64,000 nt of DNA. It comes from Rhizobium sp. ICMP 5592. Lineage in GTDB: Bacteria; Pseudomonadota; Alphaproteobacteria; Rhizobiales; Rhizobiaceae. The notes under the pieces are model-generated. The model searched no databases. It was not told where the DNA came from and saw only the letters and a list, made by a program, of their open reading frames with translations. The stretch spans positions 426,019 through 490,018 of the forward strand of contig NZ_QSNT01000004.1 in assembly GCF_009498525.1 (NCBI RefSeq), in the 5' to 3' direction. Below are positions 26,950 to 35,807 of this stretch, in pieces. Every line of letters begins with the position of its first letter. Position 1 is the stretch's first letter. The translations under genes were made by a program, and so were the position numbers.

Positions 26950-27661
26950 ACTCGCGAACGTTCACAAGGCCTTCGGCGCCGTCAAGGTTCTGAATGGCGT
27001 GTCGTTCGAGGTCGGGCGCGGCGAGGTTGCCGCCGTGATCGGACAATCCGGGTCGGGCAAGTCGACGGCGCTGCGCTGCATCAACGCGCTCGAGACCATC
27101 GAGAGCGGCACGATCGAGGTCTGCGACCATGCCGTTCATGATCCCAAGCTCGACAAAAGCGCGCTGCGCCGCGATGTCGGCATCGTCTTCCAGAGCTACA
27201 ACCTCTTCCCGCACCTGACGGCCGAGCAGAATATCATGCTCGCTCCGACCTGCGTGAAGAAGCTCGGCAAGGCCGCCGCCCGCGATCTGGCGCGCGAGGT
27301 GCTGAGCCGCGTCGGCCTCGAGGCCAAGGCAGAACACTTTCCGGAGCAGCTTTCCGGTGGCCAGCAGCAGCGCGTGGCGATTGCCCGCTCGCTGGCGATG
27401 AAGCCGAAGCTGATGCTTTTCGACGAGGTGACATCGGCGCTCGACCCGCAGCTTACCGGCGAAGTGCTGAAGGTCATGGAGGATCTTGCCCGCGGTGGGA
27501 TGACAATGATCCTCGTCACGCATGAGATGGCCTTTGCCCGCAAGGTGGCGTCGAAGGTCGTCTACATGCATCAGGGCCAGGTCTGGGAAACCGGGCCGGG
27601 CGCGATGCTGGACAATCCGCAGACGACGGAATTGCGCGAATTCGTGGGTAGCGGTCTCTAA
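26933..27661 (+). CDS. Polar amino acid-type ABC transporter ATPase
   Basis: 242 aa GlnQ/HisP-type ATPase: Walker A GQSGSGKST, Q loop VFQSYNLFPHLT, signature LSGGQQQRVAIARSL, Walker B LMLFDEVTSALD (Val for the usual Pro), H loop VTHEM. It energises the two permeases encoded just upstream. Confidence 0.92.
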   Translation: MSSIVKLANVHKAFGAVKVLNGVSFEVGRGEVAAVIGQSGSGKSTALRCINALETIESGTIEVCDHAVHDPKLDKSALRRDVGIVFQSYNLFPHLTAEQNIMLAPTCVKKLGKAAARDLAREVLSRVGLEAKAEHFPEQLSGGQQQRVAIARSLAMKPKLMLFDEVTSALDPQLTGEVLKVMEDLARGGMTMILVTHEMAFARKVASKVVYMHQGQVWETGPGAMLDNPQTTELREFVGSGL

Positions 27662-27700
27662 GGCCGCAACGGGAAGAGATTTTGTTGGAAGGACAAAGGG

Positions 27701-28513
27701 ATGGAGAACATGAAACGTAGACATTTTCTGGCAGGCATAACCGGCGCATTGGCCGGCGCAACATTTCTGGGCGTCAACGCCCGCCAGGCTCTGGCCGATA
27801 CGCTGGAGACCATCAAGACGCGGAAGAAGCTGCTGATTGCGGTCGATCTCGGCTCGCCGCCGTTCGGCATGAGCGATGCGGCGATGCAGCCGACCGGCTC
27901 CGACGTCGAGACCGCCAAGCTGCTGGCTGCCGATCTCGGTTTTCCGCTGGAAATCGTGCCCGTCACCAGCCCGAACCGCGTACCCTTCCTGCTGACCAGC
28001 AAGGCCGACATCGTCATGGCCTCCTTCAGCGTCAACGAGGAGCGCAAGAAGGTCATCGATTTCACCGACGCCTATGGCGTCATCCAGATCGTTGTCGCAG
28101 CGCCGAAGAGCGTTGACATCAAGACCCTGCAGGATGTTGTTGGCCAGCGCCTCGGCACGACCCGCGGCTCGACCAACGACAAGGTCGCGACGACGGAGGC
28201 GCAAGGCGCCGAAATGGTGCGTTACGACGATGACGCGACGCTGATCACAGCCCTGGTTTCCGGCCAGGTCAACATCATGGCGTCTTCTCCGCAGATCATG
28301 GCGGCCGTCAACCAGCGCCGCGCGAACGACCCACTCGAGGTCAAGCTGGTGCTGAAGACCAATCCTTATGCCATCGGCCTGCGCAAGGGCGACGACGCAC
28401 TGAAAGCAACATTGAACGAATGGATCGCCAAGAACCTTGCCAACGGCAAGCTCAGCGAGATCTATCAGAAGTATAATGGCGTGGCACTTCCGACGGAAAT
28501 GCCGAAGACGTAA
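27701..28513 (+). CDS. Periplasmic solute-binding protein, polar amino acid family 3
   Basis: 270 aa. The N-terminus MKRRHFLAGITGALAG resembles a twin-arginine signal (RRxFL), with cleavage expected after ALAD. Family 3 features: KKLLIAVDLGSPPFGM, DVETAKLLAADLGFPLEIVP and ADIVMASFSVNEERKKVIDF. Its Met1 at 27701 has AAGGAC 7 nt upstream. It delivers substrate to the importer genes upstream. A 9-of-10 hairpin follows the stop. Confidence 0.88.
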   Translation: MENMKRRHFLAGITGALAGATFLGVNARQALADTLETIKTRKKLLIAVDLGSPPFGMSDAAMQPTGSDVETAKLLAADLGFPLEIVPVTSPNRVPFLLTSKADIVMASFSVNEERKKVIDFTDAYGVIQIVVAAPKSVDIKTLQDVVGQRLGTTRGSTNDKVATTEAQGAEMVRYDDDATLITALVSGQVNIMASSPQIMAAVNQRRANDPLEVKLVLKTNPYAIGLRKGDDALKATLNEWIAKNLANGKLSEIYQKYNGVALPTEMPKT

Positions 28514-28528
28514 TTCACCAATAAGACC

Positions 28529-28552
28529 GGGGCGCCGATCATTCGGCGCTCC
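28529..28552 (+). other. Intercistronic hairpin after the family 3 binding-protein gene
   Basis: GGGGCGCCGA / TCGGCGCTCC, 9 of 10 pairs counting a G-T pairing, with loop TCAT. It separates the transport genes from the dehydrogenase and dehydratase genes and may act as a partial terminator or mRNA stabiliser. Confidence 0.5.
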
Positions 28553-28608
28553 CTGCAATCCCAAGAAGCGATTCGAGCGGGCTGGCCCCTGCGGACAAGG
28601 AGTGAACG

Positions 28609-29619
28609 ATGAAAGCATTGATCTGCAACGAGCCGGGCCGGCTGTCTCTGATCGAGCGGGATATTCCCGTTCCCGCGGATGGCGAGGTGCTGGTCCGCAT
28701 CAAGCGCGTCGGCATATGCGGAACCGATTTCCATATCTTCCAGGGCAAGCACCCCTTCCTCGAATATCCGCGCGTCATGGGGCATGAACTCTCAGGCACC
28801 GTCGAGGATGCACAGGGATCGGCGCGGCTGAAGAAGGGCGACAATGTCTATATCGTCCCCTATCTTTCCTGCGGAAAATGCGTTGCCTGCCGTCGCGGTG
28901 TGACCAATGCCTGCCAGAACATCGCCGTGCTCGGCGTGCACAAAGACGGCGGCATGTCCGAATATCTCTGCGTTCCCGAGGAGAATGTCATCTCGGCCGG
29001 CAAAGCCTCGCTCGACGAGGCGGCGATGATCGAATTCCTGGCGATCGGCGCCCATGGCGTCAAGCGCGGCAACATCCAGGCCAGCGATCGCGTTCTCGTC
29101 GTCGGCTCGGGACCGATCGGCATGTCGGCGATCATCTTTGCCAAGGCGCGCGGTGCTGATGTGACCGTCATGGATATGCGCGAGGATCGTCTTGCCTTTA
29201 CGACCAGCGCACTCGGCGCCGACAGGACCCTTCTCGCCAACGACGATGCAGAGGCGCAAGCCAAGCGGCTGACGGATGGGGATTTCTTCGATGTCGTCAT
29301 CGACGCCACCGGCAATGCCGGCGCGATGCAACGCGGCTTCGGTTTCGTCGCCCATGGTGGACGCTACGTCCTCGTCAGCGTCGTGCGCCAGGACATCACC
29401 TTCTCCGATCCCGAGTTCCACAAGCGCGAGACCACGCTGTTTGCCAGCCGCAATGCCCAGCCAGATGATTTCGCCGAAGTAGTGAAGCAGATGGAGGCTG
29501 GCCGAGTGCCGACGGCTGCTCTCAACACCCATCGCGGCGCGCTTTCAGACGCTCCGGGGCTCTTCACCGAATGGCTGCGCCCCGAAGCCGGCGTCATCAA
29601 AGCCATTCTGGAGGTGTGA
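28609..29619 (+). CDS. Zinc-dependent alcohol dehydrogenase, candidate L-galactonate 5-dehydrogenase (LgoD-like)
   Basis: 336 aa medium-chain dehydrogenase. Catalytic zinc site: Cys in GICGTDFH, GHE motif in MGHELSG. Structural zinc site: four Cys in PYLSCGKCVACRRGVTNAC. NAD site: VVGSGPIGMSA. Sorbitol/threonine dehydrogenase family. In E. coli LgoD of this family oxidises L-galactonate to D-tagaturonate, the substrate of the uxaB-like enzyme in this operon, and the product altronate is used by UxaA encoded next. I infer that role from context; another polyol or aldonate is possible. Confidence 0.8.
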   Translation: MKALICNEPGRLSLIERDIPVPADGEVLVRIKRVGICGTDFHIFQGKHPFLEYPRVMGHELSGTVEDAQGSARLKKGDNVYIVPYLSCGKCVACRRGVTNACQNIAVLGVHKDGGMSEYLCVPEENVISAGKASLDEAAMIEFLAIGAHGVKRGNIQASDRVLVVGSGPIGMSAIIFAKARGADVTVMDMREDRLAFTTSALGADRTLLANDDAEAQAKRLTDGDFFDVVIDATGNAGAMQRGFGFVAHGGRYVLVSVVRQDITFSDPEFHKRETTLFASRNAQPDDFAEVVKQMEAGRVPTAALNTHRGALSDAPGLFTEWLRPEAGVIKAILEV

Positions 29620-29623
29620 TTGC

Positions 29624-31147
29624 ATGGCCGCGCCGCGCACGCTCCGTCTTCATGAGGCCGACAATATCGTCATCACCATCGAAAGCCTGTCGCGAGGCAA
29701 GGTGATCGACGGCGGCGTCACGGTCGCGGCGGCCGTTCCGCGCGGCCACAAGGTCGCCGTTCAACCGATCCGGACCGGGGAGCCGATCCGTAAATTCGGG
29801 CAGATCATCGGTTTTGCAAGCAGCGATATCCAGCCGGGCGACTGGGTGCATGAGCACAATGTCGCTATTCATGATTTCGAGCGCGACTATGCCTTTGCCT
29901 CGGAGGCGAAGGCCGATGGCGGGCTTCTGCCCGGCGAAAGCCCCGCGACATTCGAGGGTTTTCGGCGCGCGGACGGCCGCGTCGGCACGCGCAATTATAT
30001 CGGCATCCTCAGCTCCGTGAACTGTTCCGCCACCGTCGTCGATTTCATCGCCGACGAGATCATGCGCTCCGGTATCCTTGCCGATTATCCCAATGTCGAC
30101 GGCGTGGTTCCCTTCACCCATGGAACCGGCTGCGGCATGGGCAGTAAGGGCGAGGAATACGACCTGCTGGCAAGGACCCAATGGGGCTATGCCAGCCACC
30201 CGAATTTCTCGGCCATCCTGCTGATCGGGCTTGGCTGCGAGGTGTTTCAAATACCGCGCCTGAAGAAGACCTACGGGATTGCCGAGGGTGAGCATTTCCA
30301 AAGCCTGACGATCCAGGAGGTCGGCGGCACCCGCAAATCGGTAATGATGGGCGTCGAAAAAATCCGCGAGATGCTGCCATTTGCCAACAGGTCGGTACGC
30401 GAGACGGTTCCGGCCTCGGAACTGATGCTGGCGCTGCAATGCGGCGGCTCGGACGGCTATTCCGGGCTGACCGCCAATCCGGCTTTGGGAGCGGCGGTCG
30501 ATATTCTCGTACGCCATGGCGGCACCGCGATCCTTTCGGAAACCCCGGAGATCTATGGCGCGGAGCATCTTTTGACACGGCGGGCGGAAAGCCCCGAGGT
30601 CGGCCAGAAGATCGTCGACCTGATCGACTGGTGGCGGGATTACGCCGCTAAAACGGGCGGCGAGCTGAACAACAACCCCTCGCCTGGCAACAAGGCCGGC
30701 GGCCTGACCACCATCCTGGAGAAATCCCTCGGCGCCGTCGCCAAGGGCGGCAGCTCCACCCTGCGCGGCGTCTATCGCTATGCCGAACGCATCGACCGCA
30801 AGGGCTTCGTCTACATGGATACGCCGGGCTACGATCCGGTCGCCGCCACCGGCCAGGTGGCAGGCGGCGCCAACGTGCTCTGCTTCACCACCGGCCGGGG
30901 ATCGGCCTATGGCTGCAAGCCGACCCCATCGCTCAAGCTCGCCACCAATTCCGACCTGTTCACACGGATGGAAGAGGACATGGACATCAATTGCGGCGAT
31001 ATCATCGACGGCGTGTCGATCGAGGAAAAGGGCCGCGAGATCTTCCAGTCCATCCTGGAAACCGCATCCGGCAAACGCTCAAAATCCGAACTGCTCGGCT
31101 ATGGCCGCAACGAGTTCGTGCCCTGGCAGCTCGGCGCGACGATGTGA
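29624..31147 (+). CDS. uxaA: Altronate dehydratase (UxaA family)
   Basis: 507 aa, full length. An N-terminal SAF domain (1-100, LHEADNIVITIESLSRG) is joined to the C-terminal dehydratase domain (NCSATVVDFIADEI, FTHGTGCGMGSKGEEYDLL, LIGLGCEVFQI, LALQCGGSDGYSGLTANP). Iron-dependent dehydration of D-altronate gives 2-keto-3-deoxy-D-gluconate. The GGAGG site overlaps the end of the dehydrogenase gene, giving a 4-nt gap. Last gene of the operon. Galactarate dehydratase and L-altronate dehydratases are close relatives, so the stereochemistry is not certain. Confidence 0.87.
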   Translation: MAAPRTLRLHEADNIVITIESLSRGKVIDGGVTVAAAVPRGHKVAVQPIRTGEPIRKFGQIIGFASSDIQPGDWVHEHNVAIHDFERDYAFASEAKADGGLLPGESPATFEGFRRADGRVGTRNYIGILSSVNCSATVVDFIADEIMRSGILADYPNVDGVVPFTHGTGCGMGSKGEEYDLLARTQWGYASHPNFSAILLIGLGCEVFQIPRLKKTYGIAEGEHFQSLTIQEVGGTRKSVMMGVEKIREMLPFANRSVRETVPASELMLALQCGGSDGYSGLTANPALGAAVDILVRHGGTAILSETPEIYGAEHLLTRRAESPEVGQKIVDLIDWWRDYAAKTGGELNNNPSPGNKAGGLTTILEKSLGAVAKGGSSTLRGVYRYAERIDRKGFVYMDTPGYDPVAATGQVAGGANVLCFTTGRGSAYGCKPTPSLKLATNSDLFTRMEEDMDINCGDIIDGVSIEEKGREIFQSILETASGKRSKSELLGYGRNEFVPWQLGATM

Positions 31148-31256
31148 TCTCACCGACCATCGGTACATGTCGAGAGTACCTTTAACGCAGCTTGTTGGTT
31201 GCGATCTCAAGGCCATTGAAGTCGTCGCCGGAACATGTTTCTCTCCGCGAAAAAAC

Positions 31257-31348
31257 ATACCGAACGGGAAGTATTCCGACCTTCATGTGACATACTTCCC
31301 GTTCGGTAAGAATACCGTTGTCGGCATGGGAATCTTCCTGTACGGTAA
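31257..31348. promoter_or_regulatory. Three evenly spaced HipB operators upstream of hipBA
   Basis: Three copies of a 14-bp dyad, TTCCCGTTCGGTAA or its variants, lie at 31257-31270 (inverted), 31296-31309 and 31335-31348 (TTCCTGTACGGTAA). Centres are 39 bp apart in both intervals. Sites 1 and 2 also form a perfect 17-bp inverted repeat (TACCGAACGGGAAGTAT, 31258-31274, with its mirror at 31292-31308). The layout matches multi-operator autoregulation of hipBA by HipB. Confidence 0.75.
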
Positions 31349-31368
31349 GATGATAGTCGGAGAGAAGT

Positions 31369-31644
31369 ATGATCCGCTCGGCACGCGACTTTGGAACCCT
31401 AATCAAAGACAAACGGAAAGCCCTCGGCTGGACGCAGGCCGAACTCGCAACCCGGTCTGGGACAGGTGAGCGTTTCATTGTCGAGCTGGAAGCCGGCAAA
31501 CCAAACTGCCAGCTTGAAAAGGCGCTCATCGTTGCTCGTACCGCAGGCTGCGAAATCGCCGATCTCAAATCCGCATCGCCACAGCCGCCGAGACAGGAAG
31601 ACGATGAACTCGGTTTCCTGCCAACCTTTGGTGATGGGACATGA
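31369..31644 (+). CDS. hipB: HipB-type XRE antitoxin
   Basis: 91 aa. Cro/CI helix-turn-helix over about residues 10-65 (DKRKALGWTQAELATRSGTG, RFIVELEAGKPNCQLEKAL) with a Pro/acidic tail. GGAGAG lies about 5 nt before ATG 31369. It neutralises HipA and represses the operon through the three upstream dyads. The last 4 bp overlap hipA. Confidence 0.9.
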   Translation: MIRSARDFGTLIKDKRKALGWTQAELATRSGTGERFIVELEAGKPNCQLEKALIVARTAGCEIADLKSASPQPPRQEDDELGFLPTFGDGT

Positions 31645-32873
31645 CAGCCATCTATTACGAGAGATTTCCTGTTGCGCACTTGACGTTCACGGATCAGTGG
31701 CGCCTCGACTATGATCCCACATGGGAAGCACGCCGCTCCGCTTTTCCGGTTTCGCTTACAATGCCGCTGCGATCAGGATCGGTGGCCGCAGACAAACTCC
31801 TTCCCTGGCTCGCAAACCTGCTGCCCGAACTTCATCTTGCGGAAATCGGTCAACGCCTCAAGGTATCCCCTCAGGATATCGTCGGTCTCCTTGGTCATAT
31901 TGGCCGTGATACAGCCGGCGCACTGTCCATCGGTGAGCCAAAAAAATCCGGCGTCCACCTGAGGTCGGTTCCGGACGAAACGGCACTGGAGCGCATTCTG
32001 AATGAACTTCCAGCCAAGCCATTCCTCGTCGGCGAGCGTGGCGTCTCGATGTCGCTGGCCGGCGTCCAGGAAAAGCTGCCGGTCTTTGTCGATCAGAATG
32101 GCCGGATCTCAGTCCCGATCGACGGCACCCCCTCGACCCATATTGTCAAGCCGGACACGGATCGCTTGAAAGGAAGCGTCGACAACGAAGCTTTCTGCCT
32201 CGCGCTGGCGCGGGCATGCGGCCTAGACGCCGCCGAGGCGGTGATCGGGCAAGCGGGCAAGCGTCGCTATCTGCTGGTGAAGCGCTATGATCGCTTCGCC
32301 GACGGGCAAGGCGACATGCGCAGGCTCCATCAGGAAGATCTTTGCCAGCTCACCGGCCATTTTCCGGCGCAAAAGTACGAACGCTCATCATCCGGCACAG
32401 GCGTCACGATGAAACAGATGTTCGGTGCGGTGAATGATCTGATATCGCCGGGTGAACGACTGAAACTCCTGGAGGCCGTCATCTTCAACCTGCTGATCTG
32501 CAACTCGGATTCGCATGCGAAAAATTACTCTATCCTGATAGGCGCGGGCGGATCGGCCAAATTGGCACCACTATACGATTTGATGTGCGCGGCAGCCTAT
32601 GAACAAGTCGATCAGAGCCTGCCGCAAGGCATCGGGGGAAAATTCAGCGCTTCGGATCTGCACGGCAAGGATTGGAAAGCATTTGCCGAACAGATAGGCC
32701 TCAGCCCAGCGTCGACGATCAAGCGCATCGAGAACCTTTCGGCACTCGTTGACAGTGCCTGCGATAGCGTCAGAACAAATATCTTGGAACGAGGCGGCGA
32801 TCCAACGAAGATCCTCGACCGCCTGACCCACTCGATCCGGAAAAGATGCCACCGCATTCGGCGCCAGCTTTAG
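31641..32873 (+). CDS. hipA: HipA-type serine/threonine kinase toxin
   Basis: 410 aa. Motifs in order: SLAGVQEKL (138-146, glycine-rich loop), STHIVKPD, LVKRYDR, HQEDLCQ, catalytic CNSDSHAKN with Asp290, and metal-binding LYDLM with Asp313. All catalytic residues look intact. E. coli HipA phosphorylates glutamyl-tRNA synthetase and induces dormancy; other family members target other tRNA synthetases. Coupled to hipB by a 4-bp overlap. Confidence 0.92.
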   Translation: MTAIYYERFPVAHLTFTDQWRLDYDPTWEARRSAFPVSLTMPLRSGSVAADKLLPWLANLLPELHLAEIGQRLKVSPQDIVGLLGHIGRDTAGALSIGEPKKSGVHLRSVPDETALERILNELPAKPFLVGERGVSMSLAGVQEKLPVFVDQNGRISVPIDGTPSTHIVKPDTDRLKGSVDNEAFCLALARACGLDAAEAVIGQAGKRRYLLVKRYDRFADGQGDMRRLHQEDLCQLTGHFPAQKYERSSSGTGVTMKQMFGAVNDLISPGERLKLLEAVIFNLLICNSDSHAKNYSILIGAGGSAKLAPLYDLMCAAAYEQVDQSLPQGIGGKFSASDLHGKDWKAFAEQIGLSPASTIKRIENLSALVDSACDSVRTNILERGGDPTKILDRLTHSIRKRCHRIRRQL

Positions 32874-32895
32874 GAGTGTGTGGAAACCGCGCCCC

Positions 32896-33672
32896 TCACC
32901 GTCCCTTGAACTGCGGCGGTTCCTTCGCAGCGAAGGCACGCATTCCTTCCGCCCTGTCATCGCTTGCCGCGATCAAGGCCGAGAGCGAGCGTTCGTAGCG
33001 GATGCCGGCGGAGAGCGGCGTTTCGAAGCTTTCGAGCACCGCAGCCTTGGCCATCGCCACGGCAAGCGGTGCCGCCTTGGCGATGCGTTCGGCAATCGTG
33101 CAGGCATGCGCTTCCACCGTCTCGCCGTCGCCGGCGATGCTGCTGATCAGGCCGCAAGCCCTCGCCTCTTCCGCATCGAGCTTTCGCCCGGCCAGAACCA
33201 TCTCCATCGCCATGGATTTGCCGACGGCGCGCACCAGGCGCTGGGTTCCGCCGGCGCCGGGTATGGTGCCGATCGCGGTTTCCGGCAGACCGAACAATGC
33301 TGTGCGATCAGCGACGACGATGTCGCAGATCAGCGCCAGCTCAAGGCCACCGCCAAGGGCGTAGCTCGAGATCGCGGCGATGAGCGGCTTGGTAATGGCC
33401 GCCACCTCGTCCCATTTCTCGCTGAAGCCGCTGGTGTAAAGTTCGATGGGGCTGGCCGCCGCAAGCGATCCGATATCGGCACCGGCGGCAAAACCGCGCT
33501 CGCTGCCGCTGATGACGATCGCGCGCACGGCCGGATCCGCCTGGCAATCGCGCAACGCGTCGACAAGCCCGGTCAGCATCTCGATGTTGAGCGCATTCCG
33601 CTTGGCCGGCCGGTCGAGGATGACGCAAGCGAAGCCGTCATGCTTCTCGGTTTTGACAAGGGAGGACGTCAT
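32896..33672 (-). CDS. Enoyl-CoA hydratase (crotonase fold), operon A
   Basis: 258 aa. The two catalytic glutamates are in ALGGGLELALICD and LFGLPETAIGT, with oxyanion-hole sequence AAGADI and GTIPGAGGTQRL. It hydrates a trans-2-enoyl-CoA to the 3-hydroxyacyl-CoA. Start ATG 33672 overlaps the upstream dehydrogenase by 4 bp; the longer open frame to 33798 has no homology. Last gene of operon A, so it would act on an acrylyl-CoA formed by the HAL-like lyase and the CoA-transferase. Confidence 0.92.
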   Translation of the reverse strand: MTSSLVKTEKHDGFACVILDRPAKRNALNIEMLTGLVDALRDCQADPAVRAIVISGSERGFAAGADIGSLAAASPIELYTSGFSEKWDEVAAITKPLIAAISSYALGGGLELALICDIVVADRTALFGLPETAIGTIPGAGGTQRLVRAVGKSMAMEMVLAGRKLDAEEARACGLISSIAGDGETVEAHACTIAERIAKAAPLAVAMAKAAVLESFETPLSAGIRYERSLSALIAASDDRAEGMRAFAAKEPPQFKGR

Positions 33673-34583
33673 GGCTTGCGCCTTTCCGTCAGCAGGCGAA
33701 CGGTATCGTCGCGGCGGGCGATTGCGGCCGCAATCTCTTCCGCCGTCCAGTCGTAAAAGCCGCGACCGCTCTTCGTTCCGAAAGCACCCTCCTCGCACAA
33801 CCGGCGAACCAAAGGGGGTATGCCTTCGCTGCGGTCGAGCGCCGGCATCAGAATGCGCGACACTTTCTCGACCGTATCGAGACCGGCCAGATCCATCAAC
33901 CGTAGCGGTCCCGCCGCCGACCAGCGCGGCGCGAGCGTGGTTTCGACAGCCCGGTCGACATCCTCGATGGAGGCAGCACCCACTTCGACGAGGTGCAGAG
34001 CTTCGCGCAGGATCGCATATTGCAGCCGGTTGACGACGAAGCCCGCTATGTCGGTCTTCACCTCGATCACTTCCTTGCCGATATCGGCGCAGAGCGCGCG
34101 GGCGCGTTGGACGATCTCATCCGAGGTTTTCTCGCCGCGCACGATCTCGACAAGCGGCATGACGGCCGGCGGATTGAACCAGTGAATGCCGACGACCCGC
34201 TCCGGCCGGGCAAGCCCCGCCGCGATCAGGGTGATCGGAACGCTGGAGGTATTCGTCGTCAAAAGGCAGTCGTCCGGCGCCGCGGCCTCGATCTCGCCAA
34301 AGATACGCTGCTTCAGCGTGACATCTTCCGCGAGATTCTCACTGACGATACCGGCACCGGTAACGCAGTCCTCGATCGAGGTCGTGTACTCGACCGTCGC
34401 TTCGCCGGCGATGGCGACGATACGGCTCTTCGCCTTGTCGAGCGTCTCCGCGCTGCGAGAATAGACGGCGACGGGATAGCCTTGTGCTGCAAACACGCCG
34501 GCGATACCGGCACCCATCGTGCCCGCGCCGAGGACGGCGACCTTCGGCCGCATGTGGGTCTTGTCGTTGGTGTCCTGCGCCAT
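33669..34583 (-). CDS. 3-hydroxyacyl-CoA dehydrogenase, operon A
   Basis: 304 aa. NAD-binding VLGAGTMGAGIAGVFAAQGY at the N-terminus, catalytic His and partner Glu in GIHWFNPPAVMPLVEIVRG, and NTSS before them. C-terminal dimerisation domain ends SGRGFYDWTAEE. It oxidises 3-hydroxyacyl-CoA to 3-ketoacyl-CoA with NAD. It lies 2 bp after the CoA-transferase gene and overlaps the hydratase by 4 bp. No thiolase is visible nearby. Confidence 0.92.
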   Translation of the reverse strand: MAQDTNDKTHMRPKVAVLGAGTMGAGIAGVFAAQGYPVAVYSRSAETLDKAKSRIVAIAGEATVEYTTSIEDCVTGAGIVSENLAEDVTLKQRIFGEIEAAAPDDCLLTTNTSSVPITLIAAGLARPERVVGIHWFNPPAVMPLVEIVRGEKTSDEIVQRARALCADIGKEVIEVKTDIAGFVVNRLQYAILREALHLVEVGAASIEDVDRAVETTLAPRWSAAGPLRLMDLAGLDTVEKVSRILMPALDRSEGIPPLVRRLCEEGAFGTKSGRGFYDWTAEEIAAAIARRDDTVRLLTERRKP

Positions 34584-34585
34584 GG

Positions 34586-35791
34586 TCAGATAACTCCCCG
34601 CAACCGGAGGCTTTCGATGTCGGGGCCATTCAGCCCCAGCTCATCGCTCAACACCGCATCCGTATGCTGCCCGAGCACCGGCGCGACATAATCCCCGCCC
34701 GACGCAATGCCGCTGAAACGGACCGGTTGCGGCATGACCTGGAATTCGCCGGCGTTACGATGCTGCACGGTATGCAACAGCTGGCGGTGCTGCGCATGCG
34801 GCGTGGCAAGCGCCTGGGCAAGGTCGTAGATTGGTGCGGCCGGAACGCCGGCCTCGTCGAGCAGCTGCGTCACCTCCTCCGTCGAGCGGGTGCGCGTCCA
34901 GCTCTCGATGATCGCTCGCAGCTCCTCCTGGTGGCCCTGCCGATCTGGATCCGTCTTGAAGCGGAGATCCTCGGTCAAGCCCGGATTGCCGAGCGCGCGC
35001 GCCAGTCGGGCAAAGAGCGCGTCATTGGCAACGGCGATGACGACATAGCCGTCGGTTGCCCGATAGGAATCCATCGGCGCGCTGATCGGATGCGCGTTGC
35101 CGACGCGGCCGGGTGCGCCCTTGCCGCCTGTAATCTGCGACAGCGAGACCATCTGTAGGGACATGATGGAATCGAGCATGGCGACATCGACATGCTGACC
35201 CTCGCCGGTACGATCGCGCTGAAGCAGCGCCGCAAGCGCGCCCCAGGAGCCGTAGATCCCGGCGACGACATCGCCGATCGCATCGCCCACGCGGGTCGGC
35301 GGGCCATCCGGCCAGCCGGTGACGGTCATGATGCCGCCCATCGCCTGGACGACGTGATCATAGGCGGCGCGATGCGCAAGCGGCCCATCCTGGCCAAAAC
35401 CTGAAATGCTGACATAGATCAGGCGCGGATTGAGCGCTTTTACGGCCTCGTAGTCGATGCCCAAACGCGCCGTGACGCCCGGCCGGAAATTCTCGACGAG
35501 AATATCGGCCTGCTTGATCAATCCGAGCAGAAGTTCGCGGCCCTCATCCGATTTCAGATCGAGCGTGACGCTTTTCTTGCCGCGATTGACCAGCATGAAA
35601 TAGCTGCTCTCGCCGCCGACATGCGGGGAGAAGGCGCGGGAATCGTCGCCATGATCGGGGATTTCGATCTTGGTCACAGCCGCGCCGAGATCGCCGAGCA
35701 TGGCGGAGCACAGTGGCCCCGCAAGCACGCGCGCCAGATCCAGCACCTTTATTCCATCCAGCGGCCGTACGGCCTGCGTTGCTTCGGTCAC
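34586..35791 (-). CDS. Type III CoA-transferase (CaiB/BaiF family), operon A
   Basis: 401 aa. Family features: KVLDLARVLAGPLCSAMLGD, NRGKKSVTLDLKSDEGRELL, DILVENFRPG and the catalytic Asp in VDVAMLDSIM. I chose GTG at 35791 (VTEATQAVRP), which has GGAG 6 nt upstream and starts 16 bp after the HAL-like stop; the longer ORF overlaps the HAL gene and lacks homology. It should activate the unsaturated acid by CoA transfer, supplying the crotonase and dehydrogenase encoded next. Carnitine CoA-transferase belongs to this family, but no other carnitine gene is present. Confidence 0.9.
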   Translation of the reverse strand: MTEATQAVRPLDGIKVLDLARVLAGPLCSAMLGDLGAAVTKIEIPDHGDDSRAFSPHVGGESSYFMLVNRGKKSVTLDLKSDEGRELLLGLIKQADILVENFRPGVTARLGIDYEAVKALNPRLIYVSISGFGQDGPLAHRAAYDHVVQAMGGIMTVTGWPDGPPTRVGDAIGDVVAGIYGSWGALAALLQRDRTGEGQHVDVAMLDSIMSLQMVSLSQITGGKGAPGRVGNAHPISAPMDSYRATDGYVVIAVANDALFARLARALGNPGLTEDLRFKTDPDRQGHQEELRAIIESWTRTRSTEEVTQLLDEAGVPAAPIYDLAQALATPHAQHRQLLHTVQHRNAGEFQVMPQPVRFSGIASGGDYVAPVLGQHTDAVLSDELGLNGPDIESLRLRGVI

Positions 35792-35807
35792 GGAAGTCTC
35801 CAAGCTC

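Noticed and set aside
26936..28618. Minus-strand ORF of 560 codons
   Set aside because: It lies opposite the polar-amino-acid ATPase and binding-protein genes and shows no recognisable domain.
32896..35791. Carnitine catabolism as the function of the CaiB-crotonase-dehydrogenase genes
   Set aside because: No carnitine dehydrogenase or crotonobetaine reductase is present, and the linked lyase is of the HAL family.
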